DNA of 5,911 nt. It comes from Blastococcus sp. CT_GayMR20 (GTDB lineage Bacteria; Actinomycetota; Actinomycetes; Mycobacteriales; Geodermatophilaceae). The stretch spans positions 1-5,911 of the forward strand of contig NZ_SPQM01000213.1 of assembly GCF_004570345.1 (NCBI RefSeq). The letters are read 5' to 3'. The translations under genes and the position numbers were made by a program. A model generated the notes under the pieces. It searched no databases, had not been told where the DNA came from, and saw only the letters and a program-made list of their open reading frames with translations. Shown piece after piece: positions 1 to 5,540 of this stretch; position 1 is the first letter of the stretch; each line of letters starts with the position of its first letter.

Positions 1-1
1 G

Positions 2-163
2 ATCTACGAGGAACCCGCCCCCGCCTCCCGGTCTTCGTCCGTGCGGCCGGTCCCCGCGCCGGGACGTCGGCCCCAGACCGTGGTCGCCAGCATCCCCCCG
101 CCCGCGCCGCGCGCCCGGCCGCACGGCACCGGCGCCGTCGCCGCCGCGGACGGCCGGTCCTGA
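2..163 (+). CDS. C-terminal tail of an unidentified protein (5' partial)
   Basis: Reading from base 2, this frame stays open for 53 codons to a TGA at 161-163, with about nine in ten third positions G or C as expected of coding DNA in such a genome. The peptide begins IYEEPAPASR and is rich in Pro, Ala and Arg, which looks like a disordered C-terminal extension rather than a folded domain. I do not recognise the protein, and nothing in the tail gives a function. The stop overlaps a possible CTG start of the next gene (CTGA, 160-163), so the two may be cotranscribed. Caution: a neighbouring frame is also open to the window edge, and low-complexity GC-rich DNA can mimic coding potential, so upstream sequence is needed to confirm it. 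Confidence 0.45.
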   Translation: MYEEPAPASRSSSVRPVPAPGRRPQTVVASIPPPAPRARPHGTGAVAAADGRS

Positions 164-813
164 CCCGGCCGGAGCCGCTCACCCCGCACGCGCTCGCCGG
201 CCGCCTCGCCGCGCTGCTCGCGACGACCCCTCCCGGATCGGGCACGACGGCGCTCCGCGTGGCCGTGGACGGTCCGGACGTCGCCCGTCCCACCGAGCTG
301 GCGACCGCGATCGCGGCCGAGCTCCCGGCACTGGGCCGCCCGGCCGTCGTCGTCCCGGCCGCGGGGTTCTACCGCCCCGCGTCGCTGCGGCTCGAGCACG
401 GCCGGACCGATCCGGACGCCCGCTACACCGACTGGCTCGACGCCGGGGCACTCGCCCGTGAGGTGCTGAACCCCCTGGGCCGTGGCGGCACCGGCCGGTA
501 CCTGCCCGCGCTGTGGGACCTGGTGACCGACCGGGCGGTGCGGGCCCGGCCGCAGTCGATGCCGGACGGTGGGGTGCTGCTCGTGCCCGGGTCGCTGCTG
601 CAGGGCGTGGGCCTGGCCTTCGACGTCGTCGTCCACCTGCGGGTCGCGCCGGCGGCCCGGCGTCGTCTGACCCCGCCCGATCAGGCGTGGGTACTGCCCG
701 CGTACGACCGCTACGACGTCGAGGTCGATCCGGCCTCCCTCGCCGACGCCGTCGTCCTCGCCGACCACCCCGACCGCCCGGCGCTCCTGCTCGCCGGCCG
801 CTTCGTCAGCTGA
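160..813 (+). CDS. Uridine-kinase-like P-loop-fold protein with eroded active site
   Basis: The protein of about 217 residues resembles the actinobacterial proteins annotated as uridine kinase: a first beta strand (ALRVAVDG, residues 31-38), then FYRPASLRLEHGRTDPDARY (70-89) and a GRYLPALWD block, with a hydrophobic strand FDVVVHL near residues 144-150. In a true uridine/phosphoribulokinase-type enzyme VAVDG would open a GxxxxGK[ST] loop. Here the loop reads GPDVARPT (38-45), with Arg and Pro replacing Gly and Lys. The usual DxFY catalytic motif reads AGFY. Kinase activity is therefore doubtful. Start choice: no ATG, GTG or TTG lies in frame between the window edge and a GTG at 259, and starting at 259 would cut into strand 1. 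CTG at 160 overlaps the upstream TGA and gives a normal N-terminus of about 33 residues before VAVDG, with only a weak GGACGG Shine-Dalgarno candidate. The start is uncertain; the coding frame is secure. Confidence 0.8.
   Translation: MTRPEPLTPHALAGRLAALLATTPPGSGTTALRVAVDGPDVARPTELATAIAAELPALGRPAVVVPAAGFYRPASLRLEHGRTDPDARYTDWLDAGALAREVLNPLGRGGTGRYLPALWDLVTDRAVRARPQSMPDGGVLLVPGSLLQGVGLAFDVVVHLRVAPAARRRLTPPDQAWVLPAYDRYDVEVDPASLADAVVLADHPDRPALLLAGRFVS
806..813. other. 8-bp palindromic overlap of two convergent gene ends
   Basis: The palindrome TCAGCTGA contains the stop codons of both convergent genes. The plus-strand gene ends AGC TGA at 808-813, and the minus-strand gene ends AGC TGA on the complement of 811-806. 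Both proteins therefore end in Ser. No space is left for a terminator between the genes, so each transcript must run antisense into its neighbour unless it stops inside the opposing coding region. Confidence 0.9.
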
Positions 814-1783
814 ACTCGCCGGCCATCCAGCGGTCGAGGATGTGCCGGGCGATCGACACCGGCGGCGGCAGGACCCGGGGCCCGTCGCCCGAGCGCAGCT
901 CGTCGCGGGTGAACCAGCGGGCCTCCTCGATCTCGTCCGGATCGAGCCGGAGGGTGTCGTCCCCCTCGGCGCGGGCGACGAACCCGAGCATCAGCGACTG
1001 CGGGAACGGCCACGGCTGGCTGCCGACGTAGGTGACGTCGGTGACCTGCAGGCCCACCTCCTCGGCGACCTCGCGCACGACCGCCGCCTCGGCGGACTCT
1101 CCCGGCTCGACGAAGCCGGCGAGGATCGAGAAGCGCCCGGGCGGCCACACCGCCTGCCGGCCGAGCACCACCCGGTCGGCCCCGTCGTGCACGAGCATGA
1201 TCACGGCCGGGTCGGTGCGGGGGAAGATCTCCGCGCCGGTGGACGGGTCGCGCTGCGACCAGCCCGCCCGCTCGATCGTCGTGGCCGCACCCGACAGGGG
1301 GCTGAACCGGTTGCGCTCGTGCCACTCGAGGATGCCGATGGCCTGCACGAGCAACCCGGCGTCGAGGTCGCCGAGGTCGGCGCCCAGCTCGCGGAGCCCG
1401 GCCCAGGCGGCGACCGGCCGGCCGTTGACGGTGAGGGACCGTTCCCCGCGGACCGCCGCGTAGGGCACGCCGTCTGCCTCGCCGAGGTAGATGGCGCCGA
1501 CGGGCAGCTCCGGCTGCTCGTCCCAGACGAGCTGCGGCCCGCCCGGCCCCTCCTGGACGGGGACGGCGCGCTTCCCGTCCACGGTCAGGACGCGGACCGC
1601 CCGCCCGCCGGTCGGGTCCGGCAGCGACCGCGACAGGTGACCCCGGTCGTGCGCGACCCTCGAGAGCACCGGGACGGCGCCGTTCGACGCCGGCGTGCCC
1701 GCGGGCCAGGCGGTCTCCAGTGCCGACCGCTGCTCCGGCGGCGGGTTGTCCGCCGCGGTGCTGCCTCCGGCGGGAACGCTCAT
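806..1783 (-). CDS. nudC: NAD(+)/NADH diphosphatase, NudC-type Nudix hydrolase
   Basis: NudC enzymes hydrolyse NAD(H) to NMN(H) and AMP in the cytoplasm and can remove NAD caps from RNA. The 325-residue protein has a degenerate N-terminal domain (about 1-150), a former zinc-ribbon segment (160-188), a perfect Nudix box G223-x5-E229-x7-REVAEEVGL ending at 245 (metal-binding Glu 238, 241 and 242), and the NADH-pyrophosphatase signature SQPWPFPQS at 255-263, which separates NudC from other Nudix proteins. The four ribbon cysteines of E. coli NudC fall on Ser161, Ser164, Asp179 and Thr182 with the same spacing, so zinc is probably not bound. As I recall, mycobacterial NudC has also lost them. The ATG overlaps the stop of the upstream M16 gene (ATGA, 1780-1783), with GGGGGAAG 9 nt upstream as a Shine-Dalgarno. 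It is the last gene of the three-gene operon. Confidence 0.95.
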   Translation of the reverse strand: MSVPAGGSTAADNPPPEQRSALETAWPAGTPASNGAVPVLSRVAHDRGHLSRSLPDPTGGRAVRVLTVDGKRAVPVQEGPGGPQLVWDEQPELPVGAIYLGEADGVPYAAVRGERSLTVNGRPVAAWAGLRELGADLGDLDAGLLVQAIGILEWHERNRFSPLSGAATTIERAGWSQRDPSTGAEIFPRTDPAVIMLVHDGADRVVLGRQAVWPPGRFSILAGFVEPGESAEAAVVREVAEEVGLQVTDVTYVGSQPWPFPQSLMLGFVARAEGDDTLRLDPDEIEEARWFTRDELRSGDGPRVLPPPVSIARHILDRWMAGEFS

Positions 1784-3141
1784 GCCGAGGCACTTCCCCC
1801 GAGGGTGACCGGCGCGAGCGCGCGCAGCGGCTCGCCGACCTTGTCGGCGTCGCCGACGACCACGGCGGTCAGGGCGGAGGACGCCAGGTAGCGCTGCGAC
1901 GCCTCCTGGACCTGGTCCACGGTGACGCCGGCCAGCGCCCGCTGGTGCTCGGCGAGCCAGTCCACGGGAAGCCCGGAACCGATCAGGGCGGACAGCGTGC
2001 TGGCAAGCCCCGCGTGGGTGGCCGTCGACAGGGCCATGCTCCCCAGGATGTAGCGCCGGGCGCCGTCCAGCTCGGCCTCCGTGACCGGGGTGAGGGCCAT
2101 CCGGCCGAGCTCGTACCAGGTCTCCAGCAGCGCGGGCCCCGTCACCTCCGTGGCGACGTCGGCCTCGACGAGGAACGAGGACCCCGCGGTCTGGTGGTCC
2201 ACCGAGCTGCGCGGGCTGTAGGTGTAGCCGCGGCGCTCGCGGATGTTCTCGACCAGGCGCGAGGAGAAGTACCCGCCGAAGATCATGTTCGCCAGGCGGA
2301 CGGCGGCCAGATCCGGGTCGGTGCGCGACGGTGCCGGACCACCCAGGCGGAGGTTGGACTGCACGGCCCCCGGCCGGTCGACCAGTTCGATGCCGGACGG
2401 GTGCAGCTCGGTCGCGGGTGGTGGCTCGACGGCGGAGCCGCTGCCCGACCAGCCGGTCAGCGCATCGGCGACGACGTCCGCCACCGCCCGGGGGTCCAGG
2501 TCTCCGACGAGGACGAGCGTGCTGCCGGCGGGCAGGACGCGCTCGCGGTGCAGCGCCCGGAGTGACTCGCCGTCGACGGCCGCGACCAGGTCGGCGTCGG
2601 GCAGCGCGATCGCGTAGGGGTGGTCGCCGTAGCGGCGGGCGGCCAGTGCGGCCCGCGCGATGACGCCGGGCTGCGAGCGGGCGATGGCGATGCGCTCGGC
2701 CACCCGGTCGCGCTCGCCCTCGACGCGGTCGTCGGGGTAGGTGGCGTCGGAGAGCAGCTCGGCGAGCACGCCCAGCACGGGGGCCAGCCCGTCGGGCAAC
2801 AGGGTGGTGGCCAGCAGCAGCCGGTCGGGGTCGCTGGAGACCGAGAGTTCGGCGCCGTGGCTCTGCAGCAGCTCCGCGATGCCGTTCTGGTCGTGCGACG
2901 TCGTCCCCATGAGGACGGCACCGGACAGGACCGCGCCGCGGGCGGTGTGCTCGTGCGCCGTCTGCGCACCGGACGCCGCGAACGGCACCCGCAGGCGGAG
3001 CTCGATCAGCGGGACGCCCGGACGCGGCACGACCACGACCCGCAGGCCGTTGGGCAGCGTCGACTCCGCGGCCACCGGAACCGGCTGTGGCCGCGGCTCG
3101 CCGAGCGGCGGGACGAGGGAGAGGTCCGGAGTCGTGGTCAT
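1780..3141 (-). CDS. M16 family metallopeptidase, non-catalytic subunit
   Basis: The 453-residue protein has the two-domain M16 layout: an N-terminal domain opening STLPNGLRVVVVPRPGVPLIELRLRV (27-52, quoted only as a landmark) and a C-terminal domain with GGYFSSRLVENIRERRGYTY (289-308). Where an active M16 enzyme carries HxxEH this one reads VLSGA (71-75), so all three metal and catalytic residues are gone. The C-terminal block instead keeps the Arg/Tyr pair (RRGYTYS, 303-309) that binds the substrate backbone in M16 enzymes. This pattern matches non-catalytic partners such as the alpha subunit of mitochondrial processing peptidase. There is no signal peptide or membrane segment, so a cytoplasmic location is inferred. 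The ATG overlaps the stop of the catalytic subunit (ATGA, 3138-3141) and has a strong GGAGGG Shine-Dalgarno (3147-3152) 5 nt upstream. The natural substrate is unknown. Confidence 0.94.
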   Translation of the reverse strand: MTTTPDLSLVPPLGEPRPQPVPVAAESTLPNGLRVVVVPRPGVPLIELRLRVPFAASGAQTAHEHTARGAVLSGAVLMGTTSHDQNGIAELLQSHGAELSVSSDPDRLLLATTLLPDGLAPVLGVLAELLSDATYPDDRVEGERDRVAERIAIARSQPGVIARAALAARRYGDHPYAIALPDADLVAAVDGESLRALHRERVLPAGSTLVLVGDLDPRAVADVVADALTGWSGSGSAVEPPPATELHPSGIELVDRPGAVQSNLRLGGPAPSRTDPDLAAVRLANMIFGGYFSSRLVENIRERRGYTYSPRSSVDHQTAGSSFLVEADVATEVTGPALLETWYELGRMALTPVTEAELDGARRYILGSMALSTATHAGLASTLSALIGSGLPVDWLAEHQRALAGVTVDQVQEASQRYLASSALTAVVVGDADKVGEPLRALAPVTLGGSASA

Positions 3142-4448
3142 CGCGGCCCTCCGGTGGCCCGCAGCTCCAGGACGGCCGCGGTCTCCGGGTCGAGACTGCG
3201 GGCGGCTGTCTGCACCTGGTCGGGGGTCACGGCGGCGAGACGGGCGGCGAGCTCACCGGCCAGCTCCGCGCGGCCGTGGATGAGCTCGGCGGCGGCGAAC
3301 CCGAGCGTGCGCCCGAGCACCGAGTCGGCCTGGCGGAGCAGCTGGGCCTCCGTGCGGGCCTGCACCCGGCGCAGCTCGTCGACGCCGACGCCGTCGGTGG
3401 CGACGCGAGCCACCTCCTCGTGCACCGCGCCGAGCACGCGCTCCGGGGCGACGCCGGCGGGGTGGTGCACCTGGGTGGTGAGCAGGGTGGCGTCGCGGAC
3501 GTCGAACGGGTCGCCGAACAGGCCGACGTAGCTGCTCTGCGCGATCGCGATGCGGTCGTCGTGGACGAGCCGGCGTTCCAGCCGCGACGCGTCACCCTCG
3601 CTGAGCAGCTCGGCCAGCAGGACCGTGCCGAGGTAGCTGTCGAAGTCGGCGATGGGGTCGGGCACCCGCCAGCCCAGCGCGAGCGCCGGCGCGGTGGCCA
3701 GCGGGTCCTCGACGACCGTCGAGCGGCCGGTGGTGGGCCGGGGCTCCCCGGTGTTCGGCACGGTCGGCACGGTGCGGGCGGGCACGGGGCCGAACCAGCG
3801 CTGGATCAGCCGCTCGGTCTCGGACACGTCGAGGTCGCCGCCGACGCACAGGACGGCGTTGCCCGGTGCGTAGTACCGGGAGAAGAAGTCGGTCGCGTCG
3901 TCGACGGTCGAGGACTCCAGGTCGACGAACGAGCCGTAGCCGTCGTGGGTGTTCGCGAAGCTCTCGAAGGCGATCTGCGGCAGCTGCAGCCAGGGGAAGG
4001 CGCCGTAGGGCCGGTTGAGCACGTTGACCCGGATCTCCTCCTTCACCACGTCGATCTGGTTGCGGAGGTTCTCCTCGGTGATCGCCGGGGCGGCCATGCG
4101 GTCGGCCTCGAGGAACAGGGCCCGCTCCAGCGCCTCGGCGGGCAGCGCCTCGTAGTAGTTCGTGTAGTCCTGGTGCGTCGAGCCGTTGAAGGTGCCGCCG
4201 GCGGCCTGGACGAGGCGGGCGTGCTCCATCTTCGGCACGTTGGCCGACCCCTGGAACATCATGTGCTCGAAGAGGTGGGCGAACCCGGTGCGGCCCTCCG
4301 GCTCGTTGCGCATCCCGACGTCGTAGAAGACGCTCACCGCCACGACGGGCACGCTGCGATCGGGCGCGAGGACGACGCGGAGGCCGTTGTCCAGGGTGAA
4401 CCGCTCCACCGGGTGCCTCAGGGTCAGTTCGGCCCCAGCTGTAGTCAC
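3138..4448 (-). CDS. M16 family zinc metallopeptidase, catalytic subunit
   Basis: This 436-residue protein carries the inverted zinc motif HLFEH (His58, Glu61, His62) followed by MMFQGSANVPKMEH. A distal zinc ligand, Glu138, lies in VVKEEIR exactly 76 residues after the second His, as in mitochondrial processing peptidase beta. The substrate-edge segment GGTFNGSTHQDYTNYYEALP (84-103) is typical of bacterial paired M16 proteases. The second M16 domain is present (SEGDASRLERRLV), but the region where the Arg/Tyr pair normally sits reads DDRIAIAQSSY, so the partner protein probably supplies substrate binding. There is no signal peptide. The GTG at 4448 is chosen because no ATG lies in frame nearby, it gives MTTAGAELTLRHPVERFTLDNG with a normal distance to NGLRVVL, and a TAATGT -10 element ends 7 nt before it. 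It is the first gene of the operon with the non-catalytic M16 and nudC. Confidence 0.95.
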   Translation of the reverse strand: MTTAGAELTLRHPVERFTLDNGLRVVLAPDRSVPVVAVSVFYDVGMRNEPEGRTGFAHLFEHMMFQGSANVPKMEHARLVQAAGGTFNGSTHQDYTNYYEALPAEALERALFLEADRMAAPAITEENLRNQIDVVKEEIRVNVLNRPYGAFPWLQLPQIAFESFANTHDGYGSFVDLESSTVDDATDFFSRYYAPGNAVLCVGGDLDVSETERLIQRWFGPVPARTVPTVPNTGEPRPTTGRSTVVEDPLATAPALALGWRVPDPIADFDSYLGTVLLAELLSEGDASRLERRLVHDDRIAIAQSSYVGLFGDPFDVRDATLLTTQVHHPAGVAPERVLGAVHEEVARVATDGVGVDELRRVQARTEAQLLRQADSVLGRTLGFAAAELIHGRAELAGELAARLAAVTPDQVQTAARSLDPETAAVLELRATGGPR

Positions 4449-4455
4449 GAAAGCG

Positions 4456-4486
4456 ACATTAACCGCGGAAGACCCGCGACCGTCGA
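4456..4486 (-). promoter_or_regulatory. Putative leaderless promoter of the M16-M16-nudC operon
   Basis: On the minus strand a TAATGT hexamer (4461-4456) fits the actinobacterial -10 consensus TAnnnT. It stands out as a short AT-rich patch in very GC-rich DNA. Seven bases separate it from the GTG at 4448, so transcription would begin at or next to the start codon. No Shine-Dalgarno is visible in those bases, which suits leaderless translation. TCGACG (4486-4481) matches TTGACA at four of six positions, but the 19-bp spacer is long, so the -35 is weak evidence. Confidence 0.6.
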
Positions 4487-4496
4487 CCGCACCACC

Positions 4497-4529
4497 GTCC
4501 TGGCTCACCTGGTGTGGTCCTGGCTCACC
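4497..4529. repeat. Two 13-mer direct repeats at a 20-bp period
   Basis: GTCCTGGCTCACC occurs at 4497-4509 and again, identical, at 4517-4529. The copies start 20 bp apart, close to two helical turns, so a protein could contact both on the same face. The 11-bp core recurs inverted at 4538-4548. The copies lie upstream of the proposed protease promoter, roughly -49 to -81 from its GTG, a normal range for an activator site. They may equally be remnants of a dispersed intergenic repeat. No function is assigned. Confidence 0.8.
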
Positions 4530-4549
4530 GTCGACGCTGAGCCAGGACC
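4516..4549 (-). terminator. 12-bp-stem hairpin, possible terminator of the DUF2510 gene
   Basis: GGTCCTGGCTCA (4516-4527) and TGAGCCAGGACC (4538-4549) form a perfect 12-bp stem around a 10-base loop. It lies 33 bases past the stop of the DUF2510 gene and upstream of the protease promoter, where a terminator would be useful. No T-run follows on either strand, which is common for actinobacterial hairpins but leaves the role open. The 5' arm of the minus-strand RNA could also pair with the core of the second 13-mer copy at 4497-4507. Confidence 0.55.
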
Positions 4550-4551
4550 CC

Positions 4552-4576
4552 TGACGATCAGGTGACCTGATCATCA
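4552..4576. repeat. 25-bp imperfect palindrome just past the DUF2510 gene stop
   Basis: The core GATCAGGTGACCTGATC (4556-4572) has perfect 8-bp arms around one central base. After one mismatched pair, three further pairs extend it to 4552-4576. It begins 6 bases after the TGA at 4583-4585 when read leftward. In RNA it would give a tight stem with a 3-5 base loop, serving as a terminator or 3'-end stabiliser. As DNA it has the shape of a dimeric repressor operator. The sequence alone does not decide between these. Confidence 0.65.
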
Positions 4577-4582
4577 TCGAGG

Positions 4583-5479
4583 TCACAGCACGTCGACGGC
4601 TTCGAGCAGGCGGTCGATGACCCCGTAGAGCTCGGCGTGCGTGTTCGGGATCGAGATGTAGAGCAGCGCGGGCGCCGGGCGGCCGACGTCGATGAGCAGC
4701 AGCGCGGCGCGCTCGCCGGTCGCGTCGTAGCCGGCGACGTCCCAGGACAGCTGGAACTCGTAGAGGTAGGCGGCGTGCCCGTCCACGGTGCGCGCCTCCT
4801 CGCGGAGCACCCGCCGCTCGTTCGGTCCCGGGTAGTAGTTGCCCCGGACGCTGTCGGCGACGGCCGCGGTGGTCGACGCGAGTGTGGACGCGCCGGCCCA
4901 GCCGTAGTTCTCGGCCAGCGGACCGGAGGTGCACTGGGCGATGAAGACCGAGTTGTCGGGCGTGACCTCCTGGGTCGTGAAGTACTGACCGGCGATCGTG
5001 GTCACCTCCTCCTGCGGGAAGAGGTCGAACTCGTACCAGCCGTCGCCGAGGAACGGGTAGGAGATGCCGGCGTTCTCGTCGATGATCCGCACGGTGCCCG
5101 GCGCGAACGTCGGCCCGGCCGGCGGCTGCCCCGCCGAGGACGGCGTCGGGGTCGCGATGGGGTCCGCACTCCCGCCGGACCGCCCGATCACGACCCCGAT
5201 GCCGATGACCAGCACGAGGACCAGAAGCGAGACGCCGACGATCCACCCGGTCCGGCTCCGGTCCGGGTCGCGGTCGCCGGACGACAGGAACTCCGTCGGC
5301 GCCGCGGGCGGCCGGCTCGGCGGGGCCAGCACCGGTGACGACTGGACGGCGACACCCGGACCAGCCGGCGTGGCGACGTCGGACCACGACGCACCGTTCC
5401 ACCACCGCACCAATCCGGCCGTGCCGTCGGGATCGGGGTACCAGCCGGGCGGCGGGGCCGGCTGCGGGGATCCGGTCAC
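4583..5479 (-). CDS. DUF2510 single-pass membrane protein, unknown function
   Basis: The 298-residue protein starts with a DUF2510 motif (PPPGWYPDPDGTAGLVRWWNGASWSD, about 8-33), a short Trp-rich module common at the N-terminus of actinobacterial membrane proteins. A Pro/Ala-rich linker follows, then a single transmembrane helix (about 78-99, GWIVGVSLLVLVLVIGIGVVI), a Ser/Thr/Pro linker (100-128), and a globular domain (129-298) with many aromatic residues and one Cys (183). The charged DRDPDRSR before the helix suggests the N-terminus is cytoplasmic and the C-terminal domain is outside the membrane. I do not recognise the outer domain; it is vaguely like LpqN/PsbP-type lipoprotein domains, but there is no lipobox. 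The start is GTG at 5479, with TAGGGT ending 6 nt upstream. It points the same way as the M16 operon but is separated from it by hairpins and a second promoter. Confidence 0.9.
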   Translation of the reverse strand: MTGSPQPAPPPGWYPDPDGTAGLVRWWNGASWSDVATPAGPGVAVQSSPVLAPPSRPPAAPTEFLSSGDRDPDRSRTGWIVGVSLLVLVLVIGIGVVIGRSGGSADPIATPTPSSAGQPPAGPTFAPGTVRIIDENAGISYPFLGDGWYEFDLFPQEEVTTIAGQYFTTQEVTPDNSVFIAQCTSGPLAENYGWAGASTLASTTAAVADSVRGNYYPGPNERRVLREEARTVDGHAAYLYEFQLSWDVAGYDATGERAALLLIDVGRPAPALLYISIPNTHAELYGVIDRLLEAVDVL

Positions 5480-5485
5480 GGCCCC

Positions 5486-5491
5486 ACCCTA
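5486..5491 (-). promoter_or_regulatory. Putative -10 element of the DUF2510 gene (leaderless)
   Basis: On the minus strand TAGGGT (5491-5486) fits TAnnnT. Six bases (GGGGCC) follow before the GTG at 5479, which puts the expected transcription start on the start codon itself. I see no convincing -35 hexamer. The G-rich AGGGTGGGG overlapping the element could instead serve as a Shine-Dalgarno on a longer transcript, so the leaderless reading is not certain. Confidence 0.5.
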
Positions 5492-5525
5492 GGACGGCGA
5501 CCGCCGCGGCCGGGCCACCCGGCGG

Positions 5526-5531
5526 TACCGT
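5526..5531 (+). promoter_or_regulatory. Putative -10 element of the methyltransferase gene
   Basis: TACCGT fits TAnnnT and ends 9 bases before the ATG at 5541. The intervening bases are all C or G and hold no Shine-Dalgarno, so the transcript would have no leader or one of only 1-3 bases. The element faces away from the divergent TAGGGT at 5486-5491, 34 bp away, so the two -35 regions would overlap and the promoters may compete for polymerase. Confidence 0.45.
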
Positions 5532-5540
5532 CGCCGCCCC

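Noticed and set aside
4..768. Long minus-strand open frame opposite the kinase-like gene.
   Set aside because: Low-complexity composition with no motif. High GC removes stop codons by chance, and the plus strand encodes a recognisable protein.
842..1891. Plus-strand open frame opposite nudC.
   Set aside because: The reverse strand has the complete Nudix box and SQPWPF motif; this frame has none.
2947..2955. His-Glu-His (63-65) in the second M16 protein as a substitute metal site.
   Set aside because: It does not have HxxEH spacing, does not align with the active-site helix, and the true position reads VLSGA.
4497..4548. Repeats considered as a minimal CRISPR array.
   Set aside because: Only two direct copies of 13 bp with a 7-bp gap and an inverted third core; repeat and spacer are far too short, and no cas gene is present.
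3087..4565. Long plus-strand open frame antisense to the M16 catalytic gene.
   Set aside because: A codon-structure shadow of a confirmed gene, with no recognisable domain.
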